The notes: generated by a model not told the origin, from the sequence alone. Shown: positions 19,929 through 30,142, numbered from the stretch's first letter. The stretch is 64,000 nt of DNA from Serratia oryzae (GCF_001976145.1 NZ_MOXD01000004.1:372482-436481); one strand, 5' to 3'. Program-made: numbers and translations.

Positions 19929-21542
19929 ATGAAGCCAAGTAAAAGAAAATATGTGCCAGCAAAGCCTCGTACATTAAAGTGGAATGCTTCAGTGCAGCTT
20001 CTGTTGTGTTCAGGGATGATTTATTCCTCTATTCTGCATGCTCAACCTAATACGCAGGATATTCCATTGTTGGCGGCGGAAGATGAACCTCGCAAGGTTT
20101 CATCATGGAGTTTGTTCTCATCCTCGGAAAAACCTAAAAGTGCTGAACTGCGTGGCACATTTGGTGAATACCGTCAGATTGCAGAACAAGCTCAGAAGTT
20201 ATCACCAGCTCAGAAAGTAGCAGTTAAGGAAACCATTAAACCGGCAGAGCTTTCTTCTACCCGAGCTTATGCAGCACGTCAAACGCAGGCTTATCGTCAA
20301 GACGGCGAGCGCGGTGAAGCGGGTAGCAAGGCACTCAGAGTTATTTTGGCCGGGGCTTTAAAACAGGCGATCGAACGTAGCCCCACATTAAAACAGGCCA
20401 GTGCAGAGTTGGGGGCAGCAAATGCTGATGTACGCGAAGCAGAAGGGCAACGCTGGCCACAAATTGATGTGAGTGCTAACTCTCGTTCAAAATCCTTCGG
20501 GCGCAATAGTAATCCAGTCAGCCAGACGGTCAATTTGAATATGACGACCACGGTGTATGACTGGGGGCGCACGGAGAAAACGATTGATAGCCGAAAAGAG
20601 CTTGGAACAGCAGCGATCCAGAAATATATGGCCAACGTGGAAGTACTGGCTCAGGACGTAGCCAGCACTTTGCTTGAGAAAGAGAAGGCAAGCCGCATAA
20701 GTACGATCAACCAGCAATACGTCGAACGTATGAAGCGATTGGTTGATATGTTGGGTGACATAGTGGTGACGGATACTGGGCGGGCCAGTGAGCTTGTCCA
20801 GGCGCGGGCCAGATTGATGGATGCCGAAGCCAGTCGAGATACATGGCAGGCCCGCGAGCGTGATGCTGAAATAAAACTGCGCAAGCTAATTGGCACTAAT
20901 ACGATCAGAATACCGCAGAATATTAAGGTTGCGTTGCCAGATATTGAGCTGAACAAACTACTTTTATCGGCCCAAAATCATCCTGTCTTGTTGCAGGCGG
21001 AAGCTGAGGCGAAGGCATCAAGGCTACATGCTGAATCATTGCGCGCGGCTGAGAAACCTCAGATCAATTGGGTCGTGACAAAATCAACAGGTAAGGATGA
21101 TTTTGGCCGGGAAGATCCTTGGCAGACCATGGTAACCGTCAGTTGGCCTATCTTCCGGGGGGGAGCAGCGACAGCGGCTCGGGAGGCAGCGTTGCTGAGA
21201 GCAGAGGCTGAACTGGAGAATAAAGAACAGCAGCAAATGGATCTTGAGTTTGAAGCTCGCGCTGCAGTGCAGGATGCGAATACTTTGCTGGCAAGGGCGG
21301 ATCTTTATGTTGGCCTGATTAAAGAAACTGAAAAAGTGAAGGAGGCATTTTTTGATCAGTGGTATCACCTTGGCCGTCGAACGTTGCTTGATGTTTTGAT
21401 TGCCGAAAGTGATTACAACAATAATCGCGTCAACGAGGTTTCATACCGTTTTGATAGCTACCTGGCCGTAATTAAAGCCTATGGAAGTACAGGAATGTTA
21501 AGCCGTTGGTTGATGGATGATATGAATAAATCTGAGCGATGA
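19929..21542 (+). CDS. TolC-family outer-membrane channel of the T1SS
   Basis: 537 aa, starting 6 bp after the adaptor gene stop, so probably translationally linked. A signal-like stretch (about residues 18-38, ending LHA-Q) is followed by a low-complexity region of about 100 residues. From about residue 135 come two TolC/OEP repeats, with typical helices such as 'LKQASAELGAANADVREAEGQRWPQIDVSANS' and, in the second, 'FRGGAATAAREAALLRAEAELENKEQQ'. It is the outer-membrane exit duct for the adhesins. The N-terminal extension before the OEP domain is longer than in E. coli TolC but common in LapE-like proteins. Confidence 0.9.
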   Translation: MKPSKRKYVPAKPRTLKWNASVQLLLCSGMIYSSILHAQPNTQDIPLLAAEDEPRKVSSWSLFSSSEKPKSAELRGTFGEYRQIAEQAQKLSPAQKVAVKETIKPAELSSTRAYAARQTQAYRQDGERGEAGSKALRVILAGALKQAIERSPTLKQASAELGAANADVREAEGQRWPQIDVSANSRSKSFGRNSNPVSQTVNLNMTTTVYDWGRTEKTIDSRKELGTAAIQKYMANVEVLAQDVASTLLEKEKASRISTINQQYVERMKRLVDMLGDIVVTDTGRASELVQARARLMDAEASRDTWQARERDAEIKLRKLIGTNTIRIPQNIKVALPDIELNKLLLSAQNHPVLLQAEAEAKASRLHAESLRAAEKPQINWVVTKSTGKDDFGREDPWQTMVTVSWPIFRGGAATAAREAALLRAEAELENKEQQQMDLEFEARAAVQDANTLLARADLYVGLIKETEKVKEAFFDQWYHLGRRTLLDVLIAESDYNNNRVNEVSYRFDSYLAVIKAYGSTGMLSRWLMDDMNKSER

Positions 21543-21618
21543 GCTTCGTTAATTTTTTCTGATGTGTTTGTCTACATAAGAAGGTGGCCGATTTCCTGTA
21601 GCTTATCAAGTAATGTGA

Positions 21619-21820
21619 ATATACCCAAAATAATTCGAGTTGCTTGTAGGAGGCAACTGAATGAATCCCTAGGAGCTTACTCAAGTAAGTGACTAGGGTG
21701 AGTGACAAATCTGCGCAAGCAGATTTGAACGCTGCTTGCAGCGGCCCCGAAGGGGCGAGGCCCAATATGGGCCGAGTAACGCAGCCAACACCCAAGCAAC
21801 TTGAAGTATGAAGGGTATAG
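21619..21820. repeat. ERIC element with internal insertion (copy 1)
   Basis: The ends match ERIC: ATATACCC-AAAATAATTCGAGTTGC at the left, GCAACTTGAAGTATGAAGGGTATA at the right, and 'GAGCTTACTCAAGTAAGTGACTAGGGTGAG' in the middle. It is about 200 bp instead of about 127 because of an inserted GC-rich hairpin segment containing GCGGCCCCGAAGGGGCG. Confidence 0.85.
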
Positions 21821-21850
21821 ACCGGATGTTTTCACCTATCTGAACAAGGG

Positions 21851-21886
21851 GGCCAGCTCCTTGGGGTTGGAGCTGTGGCTTTTTCT
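21851..21886 (+). terminator. Rho-independent terminator of the T1SS operon
   Basis: CAGCTCC, a short loop, then GGAGCTG is followed by TGGCTTTTTCT. It lies between two ERIC copies about 310 bp after the TolC-type gene, so the first ERIC would be transcribed with the operon. Confidence 0.65.
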
Positions 21887-21909
21887 ACAGACATTCCCGA
21901 CAGTTGGCA

Positions 21910-22132
21910 TATATACACTAAATAATTCGAGTTGCGCTGGCCCGGTAGGGTGAGCCTCATTGATGAGGCTCATAGTCGCCAGGAGCATAGATAACTATGT
22001 GACTGGTGCGACAACTCTGCCGGGAGCAGAGTTGAACGCTGCTTGCAGCGGCCCCAAAGGGGCGAGGCTTATGGATGAGCCGAGTAACTGGACGCAGCCA
22101 ACACCCAGGCAACTTGAAGTATGACGTGTATA
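21910..22132. repeat. ERIC element with internal insertion (copy 2)
   Basis: It has the same ends and the same type of internal insertion as the copy about 290 bp to the left (GCGGCCCCAAAGGGGCG hairpin), in the same orientation, with its own substitutions. About 223 bp. Confidence 0.85.
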
Positions 22133-22203
22133 GAACGATGCGATAGCACTTTATGAAATGTAATCAAGTGCTAAGGATGTAGTTATTATTTATTGGATGA
22201 ATT

Positions 22204-22854
22204 ATGAATATTAATATTGCTATTGCTGACGATCATCCTGCGATACTTTCGGGTATTTCATATGAGCTGTCGACAATTCGGACGCTAAATATTGTCGGAA
22301 AGGCGAGAAACTCGACAGAGATTCTTGATGTACTAAGTCAGGTAAATTGTGATGTTCTGATAACCGATTATGTTATGCCTGGAGGTGCTGCGGGTGATGG
22401 CATGGCAATGCTTTCTTTCTTAAGACGGCATCACCCAGAATTAAAGATTATCGTTTTTACGATTATCGATAACCCCGCTATTGTTACTGAAATACTCAAG
22501 TTAGGTGTGGGATCGGTGTTGAATAAGGCTGAGGATACTGGTCACCTGATTTCTGCCATACATGCTGTTTATGCCGGAGCCACTTATATTTCACCTCACT
22601 TTAAATCAGTAGCCCAATACCTAGGGGGTAATATCGCTACACGAAGCGCCAATCATAAATTAACAAGGCGAGAGGCCGAGGTTATCAGACTGTATGTATC
22701 AGGGATGTCTGTGAATGACATCGCGAGTCAGTTAAAACGCACTAAACAAACGGTCAGTTCGCAGAAAACCAGTGCGATGCGCAAACTGCAAATTTCAAGG
22801 GATGCCGATTTATTTCGCTTTGCTTTTGAAACAGGTTTAACCAGTGTTGGTTAG
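22204..22854 (+). CDS. RcsB-like orphan response regulator
   Basis: 216 aa, with GGATGA just before ATG. Receiver domain (about 1-125): acidic pair 'IADDH', phospho-acceptor Asp in 'VLITDYVMPGG' (about residue 55), Thr in 'VFTIIDNPAIV' and a Lys in 'VLNKAED'. C-terminal LuxR-type HTH (about 150-205): 'LTRREAEVIRLYVSGMSVNDIASQLKRTKQTVSSQKTSAMRKLQI'. The 'TVSSQK.SAM.KL' motif and the receiver pattern are those of RcsB, so it is an RcsB paralogue rather than an EvgA or NarL type. No cognate kinase is adjacent. It lies between the adhesin exporter and evgAS, so control of surface structures is plausible but inferred. Confidence 0.85.
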   Translation: MNINIAIADDHPAILSGISYELSTIRTLNIVGKARNSTEILDVLSQVNCDVLITDYVMPGGAAGDGMAMLSFLRRHHPELKIIVFTIIDNPAIVTEILKLGVGSVLNKAEDTGHLISAIHAVYAGATYISPHFKSVAQYLGGNIATRSANHKLTRREAEVIRLYVSGMSVNDIASQLKRTKQTVSSQKTSAMRKLQISRDADLFRFAFETGLTSVG

Positions 22855-23142
22855 GTTATGGGGTTGGTAAATGGCTCACTTCTTAAAAAGTATGAGTACC
22901 TATAGTTAACATTTTCAGATGCTTAGGGGTGGCAGCGCTATTTATAATCAGCCCAATAGTAGTTATTAGCGCCAGTTCAATGGCAGCATTCTGTTAATGA
23001 GCGTGAGCACTCTGGAGAGGCTGTACCGAAAAGGCATTTATCAATAACACAATCAATAAAATCTGGTGTGTTTGCGGCCGTGCGGCACGAGTAGAACCTT
23101 AACATTCTGTAGTTTGGTTAAAGAATAGCGTTATATAAAAAT

Positions 23143-26100
23143 CTATACCACAAACTGCTCAATTCCTTTATCCAGATCGTCAAGCAGTTGCCGAATCTGC
23201 TGCAGTTCAGTTGCAATATCAGTGGCATCGAAGGCAGAGAGAAGCTGATTTTCCAGTTTATCTACCTGCATATGGAGTTTATGCGCCCCCAGTAGCTGCG
23301 CCGTTCCATTGATGCGGTGTAAATGGTGTTTTAGCTCTGCAACGTTGGCGCTTTCAACCGCCTTAAACGCCATCATAAGATCGCGACGGTTCTCTTTTTG
23401 CGCATCTTCAAGGGCTGCTTTCATCAGCGGCCTATTTCCCATGGCTAACAATGTCAGTTTTTCAAGATCATAGCCAATATCAGCCTTGTTTTGGTGTAGT
23501 GAACTCAGTAACGACTCTAACTGCTGCAGGTTTAGCGGTTTGAACAGGCAGGCATTCATCCCGGCAGCCATACAGCGCTGGTGCTCTTCAGACTGCGCCG
23601 AGGCTGTTAGCCCCCAAATGGCTATCTTATTACCGGTTTGCCGAATCGCCTTGGTCAACGCAATACCATCCATTTCCGGCATGTTAAGGTCGGTAATGAT
23701 CGCATCGTAGCGCTTGTTGTTAATAGCGTTTAGGGCTTGAAGACCATTTTCCGCTTCATCGGCTTGTGCGCCAAGAACCTGCAGTTGCCGCTGTAACAAC
23801 AGGCGGTTGGAGGAGTGATCGTCCACGATCAGAATAGAGAGCGGGCCTAGTGGGGCAGCAATTTCGCTGGCGCGTAATGGCTCACTTTGCCGCTGTTCGA
23901 TGCGTTCAAGGGTTACTGCCGCCGTTAGCGTTAACGTGAATTTTGTCCCTTTCCCCAATTGGCTTTGCAGATCGATACGCCCCCCCAACAGGGAAAATAG
24001 TTCCTTGCTGATAGCAAGCCCCAAACCAGAGCCGGTGTGTTGGCGCCCTGAATCAGCCTGGATAAAGGGTTGGAACAGCCGTTCCTGCTGCTCCGGCGCA
24101 ATGCCCGGCCCGGTATCTTCAATGGAGATGACGACCTCGCTTTGCCCATCTCCAACAGTGCGTGAGGAAGCAGAAACCATCACGCTTCCCGCCGAGGTAA
24201 ATTTGACAGCATTGCCGATAAGGTTGGTTAACACTTGCCCAAGCGGCTGAGGATCCAGCCAAAAGCGCGCCCCTGCGTCCAACAGGCTGCTCCAACCCAG
24301 TTGCAACTCTTTTTGCACGGCGATGCCGTCAAACAGGTTTACCTTTTCACGAATTAACGCGTTAATATCCACCCATTGCGGTACGAGCTCATATTTACCT
24401 GATTCGATCTTTTCCAGATCAAGGATTTCACCAATCAGCGCGAGCAGAGAGCGGGAGGCATTCCAGGCCTGTTGGACAGAGGTTTTATCCTGCGCTGAAA
24501 CAATCTCCGACGAACGTTGTAAAAGCTCGAGAAAACCGACGATCGCGTTCACCGGCGTACGAATTTCATGGCTCATGCGGGCCAGAAAGATCCTCTTCTC
24601 GCCGTTAGCCTTCAGGGCTTTGTCTTTCTCATCTTCCAAAGCGGCCATCAGCACTTTTGTTTCTGTGACATCTTGCCAGCCGCAGATAACCACCGAGGAT
24701 TCGTCACCGGGCATAGGGCATAACGTCATCCAGTGCCGGATCTGCCGTTCCTCACTGCCGTTATTCAGAATGAAGTCGTGAACAACCACCTGAGCCGGCT
24801 CCAGCCCTTGCCGGATTGCCTGATTCACCGTTAAAAATAATGCACTAAAGGGGTGCCGGCTATCATAGAGCGAATGGAGAATCTTCTCTTGCTGCTGTTC
24901 AGGGAAAAAGGCGAGAAACGCTTTATTGTAGTTAAGCAACTCCCCTGTCAAAGTGACGGTGTAAACCGGCATTGGAATGGCATTCGACAGGCTATTGATA
25001 AACTGCAGCTGCGTTTCCAATTGTTGTTGTGAGTGCTTTCTTTTACGCATCTCGAGAGAGAGATAGGCTCCCCAGATCAGGCTGCTGACCACCAGCAGCG
25101 CAGCAAATATCGCCACCTGATAAAACTGCTTATTATAAAGATCCCAGGTATCAATAGTGATCTTCGGCATTTTGAGCCATTTCCCCGTTAGCTGGAGGAT
25201 CTCTTTTTGCGGGATATTATCCAACGCTTTGTCCAGGATCTGGCGTAATTCCGGTGCCGCACGCGGCACGGCGAAAACAACTGAGGCCTGCTCACCGCCC
25301 TTTATCGGTGCGTATTTCAGTTGTTCAGGGTAGTAATGTTCGCTCAGATAGCGCGCCGTTAGCTGATTAGCAATGCCGGCGTCAACCCATCCATTCGCTA
25401 CCAGGTTCACAGAAACGCCGGAGTTTTCTACGAGGGTCCAACTGATATCCGGGTATTTTGCTTTTAGCTGTGCTAGCAGCGGATGATTTAAGGCAATAGC
25501 CACCTTCATACCCGATGCCAATTCAGCGGCCCTACCAATGCTGTTTTTGACCACCACCACAAATGGGGTTGTAATAAATGGATGAGTAAAAGCCAGTTGA
25601 TTACCGCGGCTTAAATTATAGGTTTCCGCCTGAACCAGATACCAGGCACCTTTATCCAACTCTTTTAGCATCTCATCGTTTGACTTGGTAATAATAGGCT
25701 CAAACTCCAGGCCAGTCTGCAGGCTGATCAAATTGAGAATATCCCCAATCATTCCACGAACGTCAAGATTGCTGTCGGCCATGGTAAAAGGGACAAAATA
25801 AGGGTTGATAAGGATCTTCAGTTTTTTATTTTCACTCAACCAACGCTTTTCTGCATTTGTCAGATCAAGATTATTATTCATAAATGATAGGTTCCCTTTC
25901 TCTATCCACCCCTGAATAATTTGATTATGCGTTTTCTCATCCACCGCAGAGATAAATTGATTTATGATGCCTTTTAACTTTTCTTTCTTATTGGCAAGCA
26001 AGAATACACTCTCCTTCCGTTCTTGTGCCCAAAACCTCACCATACTCAACTCCATATTGAAGTCTTGAGAAATAGCCGCGCTGCTGGTTAGGTTATCCCC

Positions 26101-26721
26101 TATGAAATAGTCATTGTGGCCGTTCGCGACGGAAGACAGTGCCTCGTAAACGCTGGGGAAGTGGGTGATCTGCGCATTAGGAAAAGATTGCTTGATAAAT
26201 GACTCGGGCGGGTAGCTATTCGCGATCGCAACCGTCTCGAATTCTTGACTATGCAAAGGCTCCATAACGTTCGATAAGCGGGTGATCAACGTCGGCCAAG
26301 AGTAGAAGACCGGCAGTGTAGGCAGTAGGCCATCGTGAACTTGTGGTTTATAAAGCAAGTCCGTCAGCAGTAGGTCTACTCTCCCCGCTTTCAGCGCGGC
26401 GATCGCTTCTGCCTCGCTGGTAAAACGGAGTACCTCAATGGGCACATTAAGCGAGCGTTGCATCAGGACAAGATAATCAGCATTAATACCACGATACCGA
26501 CCCGTCACCGAATTTAACGTCAGTGGGGGATTATCCGGCGGGATCACCGCCACTCGGATCACTTTCTTCTGTTTTAACCATTGCGTGTCATCTTGGCTGA
26601 GATAAACAGATACCGCAGGAATATGGTTATATCCCGACAAATCGAGCGCTATCGGCGCCACCGAGGTGGCTGCCGTGCTAGTGATACTGAAGAGAAGAAG
26701 AAGGATAGTAACGATTCTCAT
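23143..26721 (-). CDS. evgS: EvgS hybrid sensor histidine kinase
   Basis: 1192 aa (E. coli EvgS about 1197). A signal peptide (1-18) is followed by two periplasmic solute-binding-like domains in tandem (about 50-275 and 300-520), one membrane helix (about 535-555), a PAS-type domain (about 570-690), and HisKA with His about 719 in 'ARMSHEIRTP'. HATPase motifs 'NLIGNAVKFT' and 'DTGPGIAPEQ' follow, then a receiver with Asp about 1011 in 'IITDLNMPEMDG' and an Hpt domain with His about 1135 in 'HHLHRINGTAQLLG'. This is the full BvgS/EvgS phosphorelay. It overlaps evgA by 4 bp, so the two are co-translated. In E. coli EvgS senses mild acid and feeds acid-resistance genes. All relay residues are present. 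Confidence 0.93.
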   Translation of the reverse strand: MRIVTILLLLFSITSTAATSVAPIALDLSGYNHIPAVSVYLSQDDTQWLKQKKVIRVAVIPPDNPPLTLNSVTGRYRGINADYLVLMQRSLNVPIEVLRFTSEAEAIAALKAGRVDLLLTDLLYKPQVHDGLLPTLPVFYSWPTLITRLSNVMEPLHSQEFETVAIANSYPPESFIKQSFPNAQITHFPSVYEALSSVANGHNDYFIGDNLTSSAAISQDFNMELSMVRFWAQERKESVFLLANKKEKLKGIINQFISAVDEKTHNQIIQGWIEKGNLSFMNNNLDLTNAEKRWLSENKKLKILINPYFVPFTMADSNLDVRGMIGDILNLISLQTGLEFEPIITKSNDEMLKELDKGAWYLVQAETYNLSRGNQLAFTHPFITTPFVVVVKNSIGRAAELASGMKVAIALNHPLLAQLKAKYPDISWTLVENSGVSVNLVANGWVDAGIANQLTARYLSEHYYPEQLKYAPIKGGEQASVVFAVPRAAPELRQILDKALDNIPQKEILQLTGKWLKMPKITIDTWDLYNKQFYQVAIFAALLVVSSLIWGAYLSLEMRKRKHSQQQLETQLQFINSLSNAIPMPVYTVTLTGELLNYNKAFLAFFPEQQQEKILHSLYDSRHPFSALFLTVNQAIRQGLEPAQVVVHDFILNNGSEERQIRHWMTLCPMPGDESSVVICGWQDVTETKVLMAALEDEKDKALKANGEKRIFLARMSHEIRTPVNAIVGFLELLQRSSEIVSAQDKTSVQQAWNASRSLLALIGEILDLEKIESGKYELVPQWVDINALIREKVNLFDGIAVQKELQLGWSSLLDAGARFWLDPQPLGQVLTNLIGNAVKFTSAGSVMVSASSRTVGDGQSEVVISIEDTGPGIAPEQQERLFQPFIQADSGRQHTGSGLGLAISKELFSLLGGRIDLQSQLGKGTKFTLTLTAAVTLERIEQRQSEPLRASEIAAPLGPLSILIVDDHSSNRLLLQRQLQVLGAQADEAENGLQALNAINNKRYDAIITDLNMPEMDGIALTKAIRQTGNKIAIWGLTASAQSEEHQRCMAAGMNACLFKPLNLQQLESLLSSLHQNKADIGYDLEKLTLLAMGNRPLMKAALEDAQKENRRDLMMAFKAVESANVAELKHHLHRINGTAQLLGAHKLHMQVDKLENQLLSAFDATDIATELQQIRQLLDDLDKGIEQFVV

Positions 26722-27347
26722 ACGATCTTGTTACGGTTGGCAAAAGAGATCAGTTCGATTAAGGAGTTACAGCCCAACTTTTCCATTAATCGCGTCTTAT
26801 AGGTACTGACGGTTTTGCTGCTGATATGCATGGCGTCACCAATTCGACTGTTGTCATAGCCGGCCAGGATATACCGCAACACTTTTGTTTCCTGCGAGGA
26901 CAGCGTTTCCAATTTTTCATGCTCAGAGGTATCAGAACCAACAAAGCTGTTGAGGATAAAGGGGAAATAGCTGTAACCGTTTTGTGCTGCGTTAATCGCC
27001 GCAATAATGTTCTCCATCCCTTCTTTTTTGCTGACAAAAGCGTTAGCTCCGGCATCGGCACTACGCTTGCCATAAAAGCGATCGTTCTTCGCTGATACCA
27101 CAACGATAATACCGGTGAACTGGCGGCTTCTGAGCTTTTCGACCAGCTCAACGCCGTTGATACCCGGTATATCCACATCAATAATGGCAATTTCTGGCGT
27201 ATTCTCCACCAGGATTTTTAACGCTTTGACCCCCTCTTCAGCTTCTGCAATAACGGCAAAGCCGTGCGTTTCCAGCAGACCGCGAATTGCCATTCTGGCT
27301 AGGGGATGGTCGTCAACAATGATTGCTCTTTTAGCTACATTCATCAT
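26718..27347 (-). CDS. evgA: EvgA response regulator
   Basis: 209 aa. The receiver domain has 'IIVDDHPLA', the Asp of 'IAIIDVDIPG' (about residue 57), 'VVSAKNDRFYGK' and 'GANAFVSKKEGM'. The LuxR-type HTH at the C-terminus has 'SSQETKVLRYILAGYDNSRIGDAMHISSKTVSTYKTRLMEKL'. Long stretches equal E. coli EvgA from memory. The stop codon overlaps the evgS start (ATGA). Start options are Met1 and Met2. Upstream, half-sites CCTACAATG occur twice (around 27436 and 27516), weakly resembling half an EvgA box. Confidence 0.93.
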   Translation of the reverse strand: MMNVAKRAIIVDDHPLARMAIRGLLETHGFAVIAEAEEGVKALKILVENTPEIAIIDVDIPGINGVELVEKLRSRQFTGIIVVVSAKNDRFYGKRSADAGANAFVSKKEGMENIIAAINAAQNGYSYFPFILNSFVGSDTSEHEKLETLSSQETKVLRYILAGYDNSRIGDAMHISSKTVSTYKTRLMEKLGCNSLIELISFANRNKIV

Positions 27348-28733
27348 GCTTCCCCTTCATTACTGAAGCTTGGTTTTCTGATAGAACAATATGTTATTCA
27401 GCATAGCGTAAGACGGTTAAAAGTGTATAACGCCCCTACAATGCTTCTTTATCGGGCGCGTATTGAGCTAGCCCGTCATTGTCTGAAAAACGGCACCAGA
27501 TAGATAAAAAATGCTCTCCTACCTACAATGACATGCTTTACACATTCGCGTCTCTTGCCGTGTAGCTCAGATGTTTTGAGCTATTATCGTTATCAATTTA
27601 AGAAAATTCCGTTTAATAACGCCTCTACTTTTGGAGTGCGAGCAAGCCAAATGGCTTATATTTCAGCCATTGTAACCATTTATATCAAGAAGTTACAAGC
27701 TTACTCATTCCTCTATAAAACCATGATTGTTTCTCAATAGTAAACAAATATTTTCAATTTAAGAAACAATTCTCCTCGAGATGTTATTCTGATTTTTTAA
27801 TTTTAAATCTCAAATAAAACAAAATAATCAGATAAAAATTCTTTAAAAATTAAAATAACTAGGGTTAAAGTCCTTATGGTTACAATTAGCAGGCTATTGA
27901 ATTTTTAATTTACCACTCATATTTTATCGCTATATACTCCAATCAAGCTCAACCAATCAGGATGATTGTTAATTTGAATTATCCTATTTTCGGTCAGCGG
28001 TAACTCTATTAGCACAATTAATGGCAATTAAATACGCATGATTAATAAATAATGACGTCTTATTGTGAGTAGAGTTTGTGCCACCAGCGCGTTGAGTGAG
28101 TTGTTTTTCTCAGCAAAAGTAGGTGGAGCCTGACGCGAGAGACGTTGTTTTTACTTTTTTTAATATGTTATTAATGGAAAGATTCTAATACGATACGGAT
28201 ATCGCTATCGGTCTGTCATTATCTCAATGTGGTATAGCTTACATTTTTTTCAGTATTTCATCGGCAATGAATGTCGATGCAATTGCCCGATCCCGACGGT
28301 TGACGGCAATTTCTCGATCCTGTCAGTTGAAGGGAGCTTTACCACAAGCTCAGGTTATGTTTCAGGCGCTCATTATCTCGTGGATGAGTATGAGAGAAGA
28401 TATGCTCGAATAATCAGACTGCTGACAAAGCCCGTTATTAGGGAGAGCGTGCCAAAGGGGGCATAATGGCGTAAGTCGCCAGAGTGCACTAGCCCCGATT
28501 ATCTCGGCTTAAAAAGCGACTTTGTCATCAATCTCATAATGCTCTCCTATCGAGCTGTATAACGGAGTTACCTCAAGTTGCAGAGCTATTACACGTTCAC
28601 CGATCGCGTAATCGGTTGTGTCGTGTATGGCTTTGCAGCCCAAGTGTGGGACTTGAAGTACCAGTGGGTTATTTTTTAATAATTCACATATAGGCAGTGT
28701 TATTTTTAACTTATTAAATAAAAAGGTAAAATC
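27348..28733. other. Long AT-rich intergenic region upstream of evgA and fimbrial operon 1
   Basis: About 1.4 kb with no gene I can support. The short ORFs inside have no ribosome sites and AT-biased low-information translations. It must hold the divergent promoters for evgAS (minus) and fimbrial operon 1 (plus). Two GATC sites lie 27 bp apart (28289 and 28316), and another at 28602. A possible degenerate ERIC-like inverted pair, CTCAAGTTGC and GACTTGAAGTACC, lies at about 28572-28663. AT content suggests H-NS binding (inference). Confidence 0.55.
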
Positions 28734-29354
28734 ATGAAAAAAATCCTTTTCCCTATGATGATATGTTCTACCTTATCTCTGTCAACTTACGCAGCAACGG
28801 ATAACGTCGGTGGGGGAAATATTAACTTCTATGGCAAAGTAACCGATGTTTCCTGCGAGATTTCTGTTAATGGCCAAGGCAGTGATGCTAATGTTTATTT
28901 ACCGCCTATCAGCCTGACAGAAGCGAAAGGTGCAGCAGCTAATACCTTTTTGAAAGCACAACCTTTCACCATTGACGTCACTAATTGCCAATCTGTTAAT
29001 GGTGCTCTGGGGGATTACATGGATGGCGATCAACTCGCGGTAAATTGGACCGGGGGTAACCTGTTAACAGGAGCGGTTGGCGTTGAGCAGGGATATCTGG
29101 CTAACACCGAAAGTACAGGTGCTAAAGATATTCAACTGGTTTTGGCGACAAGAGGGGATAGCTCTCTTGCTGCAACAAAAATTATTCCAGGTTCATTAAC
29201 GCCACCTTCAACTTCAGTGAACGTTGACAATAATGTGCTTGGCAATAAAGGTGCGCGCTTTACCTACTATGTCGGTTATGCCACTAACACCCCAAATACG
29301 GTCACACCTGGAGTGTTAAACAGTTACGCTACTTATGAAATTATTTATCAGTAG
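28734..29354 (+). CDS. Fimbrial major subunit (operon 1)
   Basis: 206 aa, with AAAAAGGT about 6 nt before ATG. Signal peptide 1-20 is MKKILF...STYA followed by Ala. The mature pilin has the first Cys in '[16 protein letters not shown]', the second in '[12 protein letters not shown]', and ends in the beta-zipper pattern 'YATYEIIYQ', with the alternating hydrophobics and penultimate Tyr of chaperone-usher pilins. It is longer than FimA by an insertion in the middle, similar to MrpA- or PMF-related pilins. First gene of a four-gene chaperone-usher operon; presumed main shaft subunit. Confidence 0.85.
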   Translation: MKKILFPMMICSTLSLSTYAATDNVGGGNINFYGKVTDVSCEISVNGQGSDANVYLPPISLTEAKGAAANTFLKAQPFTIDVTNCQSVNGALGDYMDGDQLAVNWTGGNLLTGAVGVEQGYLANTESTGAKDIQLVLATRGDSSLAATKIIPGSLTPPSTSVNVDNNVLGNKGARFTYYVGYATNTPNTVTPGVLNSYATYEIIYQ

Positions 29355-29429
29355 TTAATTTATATTCAAAGCGGCCGTAACAGGCTGCTTTGATAACCTG
29401 TGCTGCTTTGATAGCCTGTTGAGGTACAT

Positions 29430-30131
29430 ATGCTACTGCGCATCATATCAATATTACTTATTATCAGCTTTCCAGTGAGTGCTAATAATATTATTGTTAA
29501 CGGTACTCGCTTTATCTTTCCCAGCAATGAAAAAGAAATCACCATTCAATTAAATAATACTGCCGACCGTCCGGCGGTAGCACAAGTATGGTTAGATAAA
29601 GGTGACGCCAGAGAAACACCAGACAATATTTCGGTGCCTTTTATTATTACTCCTCCTATCTCACGGGTAGATGGTAAAAGTGGGCAAACATTGCGGATCC
29701 GTCTTCCCAATCGTAACGGCTTGCTGAGTGACCGGGAACAGCTCTGGTGGCTGAATCTGCTGGAAATACCACCCACGCCGACCAGCGCACAGGCGCATGG
29801 AAATAATGTTTTGCAGTTGGCTATTCGCTCGCGTTTTAAATTCATTTACCGGCCAACGGGGCTTGGTAACCGTGATGCAGCGCCGGAGCTTTTAGTGTTG
29901 TCCAAGCAAGGCGAAGAGCTGGCCATTAATAATCCTACGCCTTTCTATATCACTATTACTCGTATTCTTCATGCAGACAATAAACCCCTGTTGGGTAAAA
30001 CAGTCGTCGCTTCACCGCTCTCAACCACAAGAGTCACCCCTATTGCCGCATTCAAGAGCGGAGACCATATTTTAATTAATAACGTAAATGACTATGGATC
30101 CACCGTTTCTGTCAACAGCCAGATAAAGTAG
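29430..30131 (+). CDS. Fimbrial periplasmic chaperone (operon 1)
   Basis: 233 aa, with GAGGT shortly before ATG. Signal peptide 1-18 (LLRIISILLIISFPVSA-N). PapD-type features: 'GTRFIFPSNEKEITIQLNN' (strand A1, conserved Arg), 'AQVWLDKGD', 'FIITPPISRV' and 'LRIRLP', then 'LWWLNLLEIPP' (the usher/subunit-interaction motif), and 'AIRSRFKFIYRP' with the conserved Arg-Lys type pocket. It caps pilins by donor-strand complementation in the periplasm. It is downstream of the pilin gene and upstream of the usher. Confidence 0.93.
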   Translation: MLLRIISILLIISFPVSANNIIVNGTRFIFPSNEKEITIQLNNTADRPAVAQVWLDKGDARETPDNISVPFIITPPISRVDGKSGQTLRIRLPNRNGLLSDREQLWWLNLLEIPPTPTSAQAHGNNVLQLAIRSRFKFIYRPTGLGNRDAAPELLVLSKQGEELAINNPTPFYITITRILHADNKPLLGKTVVASPLSTTRVTPIAAFKSGDHILINNVNDYGSTVSVNSQIK

Positions 30132-30142
30132 AGGGCGATGCC

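Noticed and set aside
28289-28319. Two close GATC sites as a pap-like Dam switch
   Set aside because: Spacing is 27 bp rather than about 102 bp, and no Lrp-type flanks are evident. Recorded in the spacer entry but not called.
28227-28466. 79-aa ORF upstream of fimbrial operon 1
   Set aside because: No ribosome site or family match; considered only because of the long gene-free gap.
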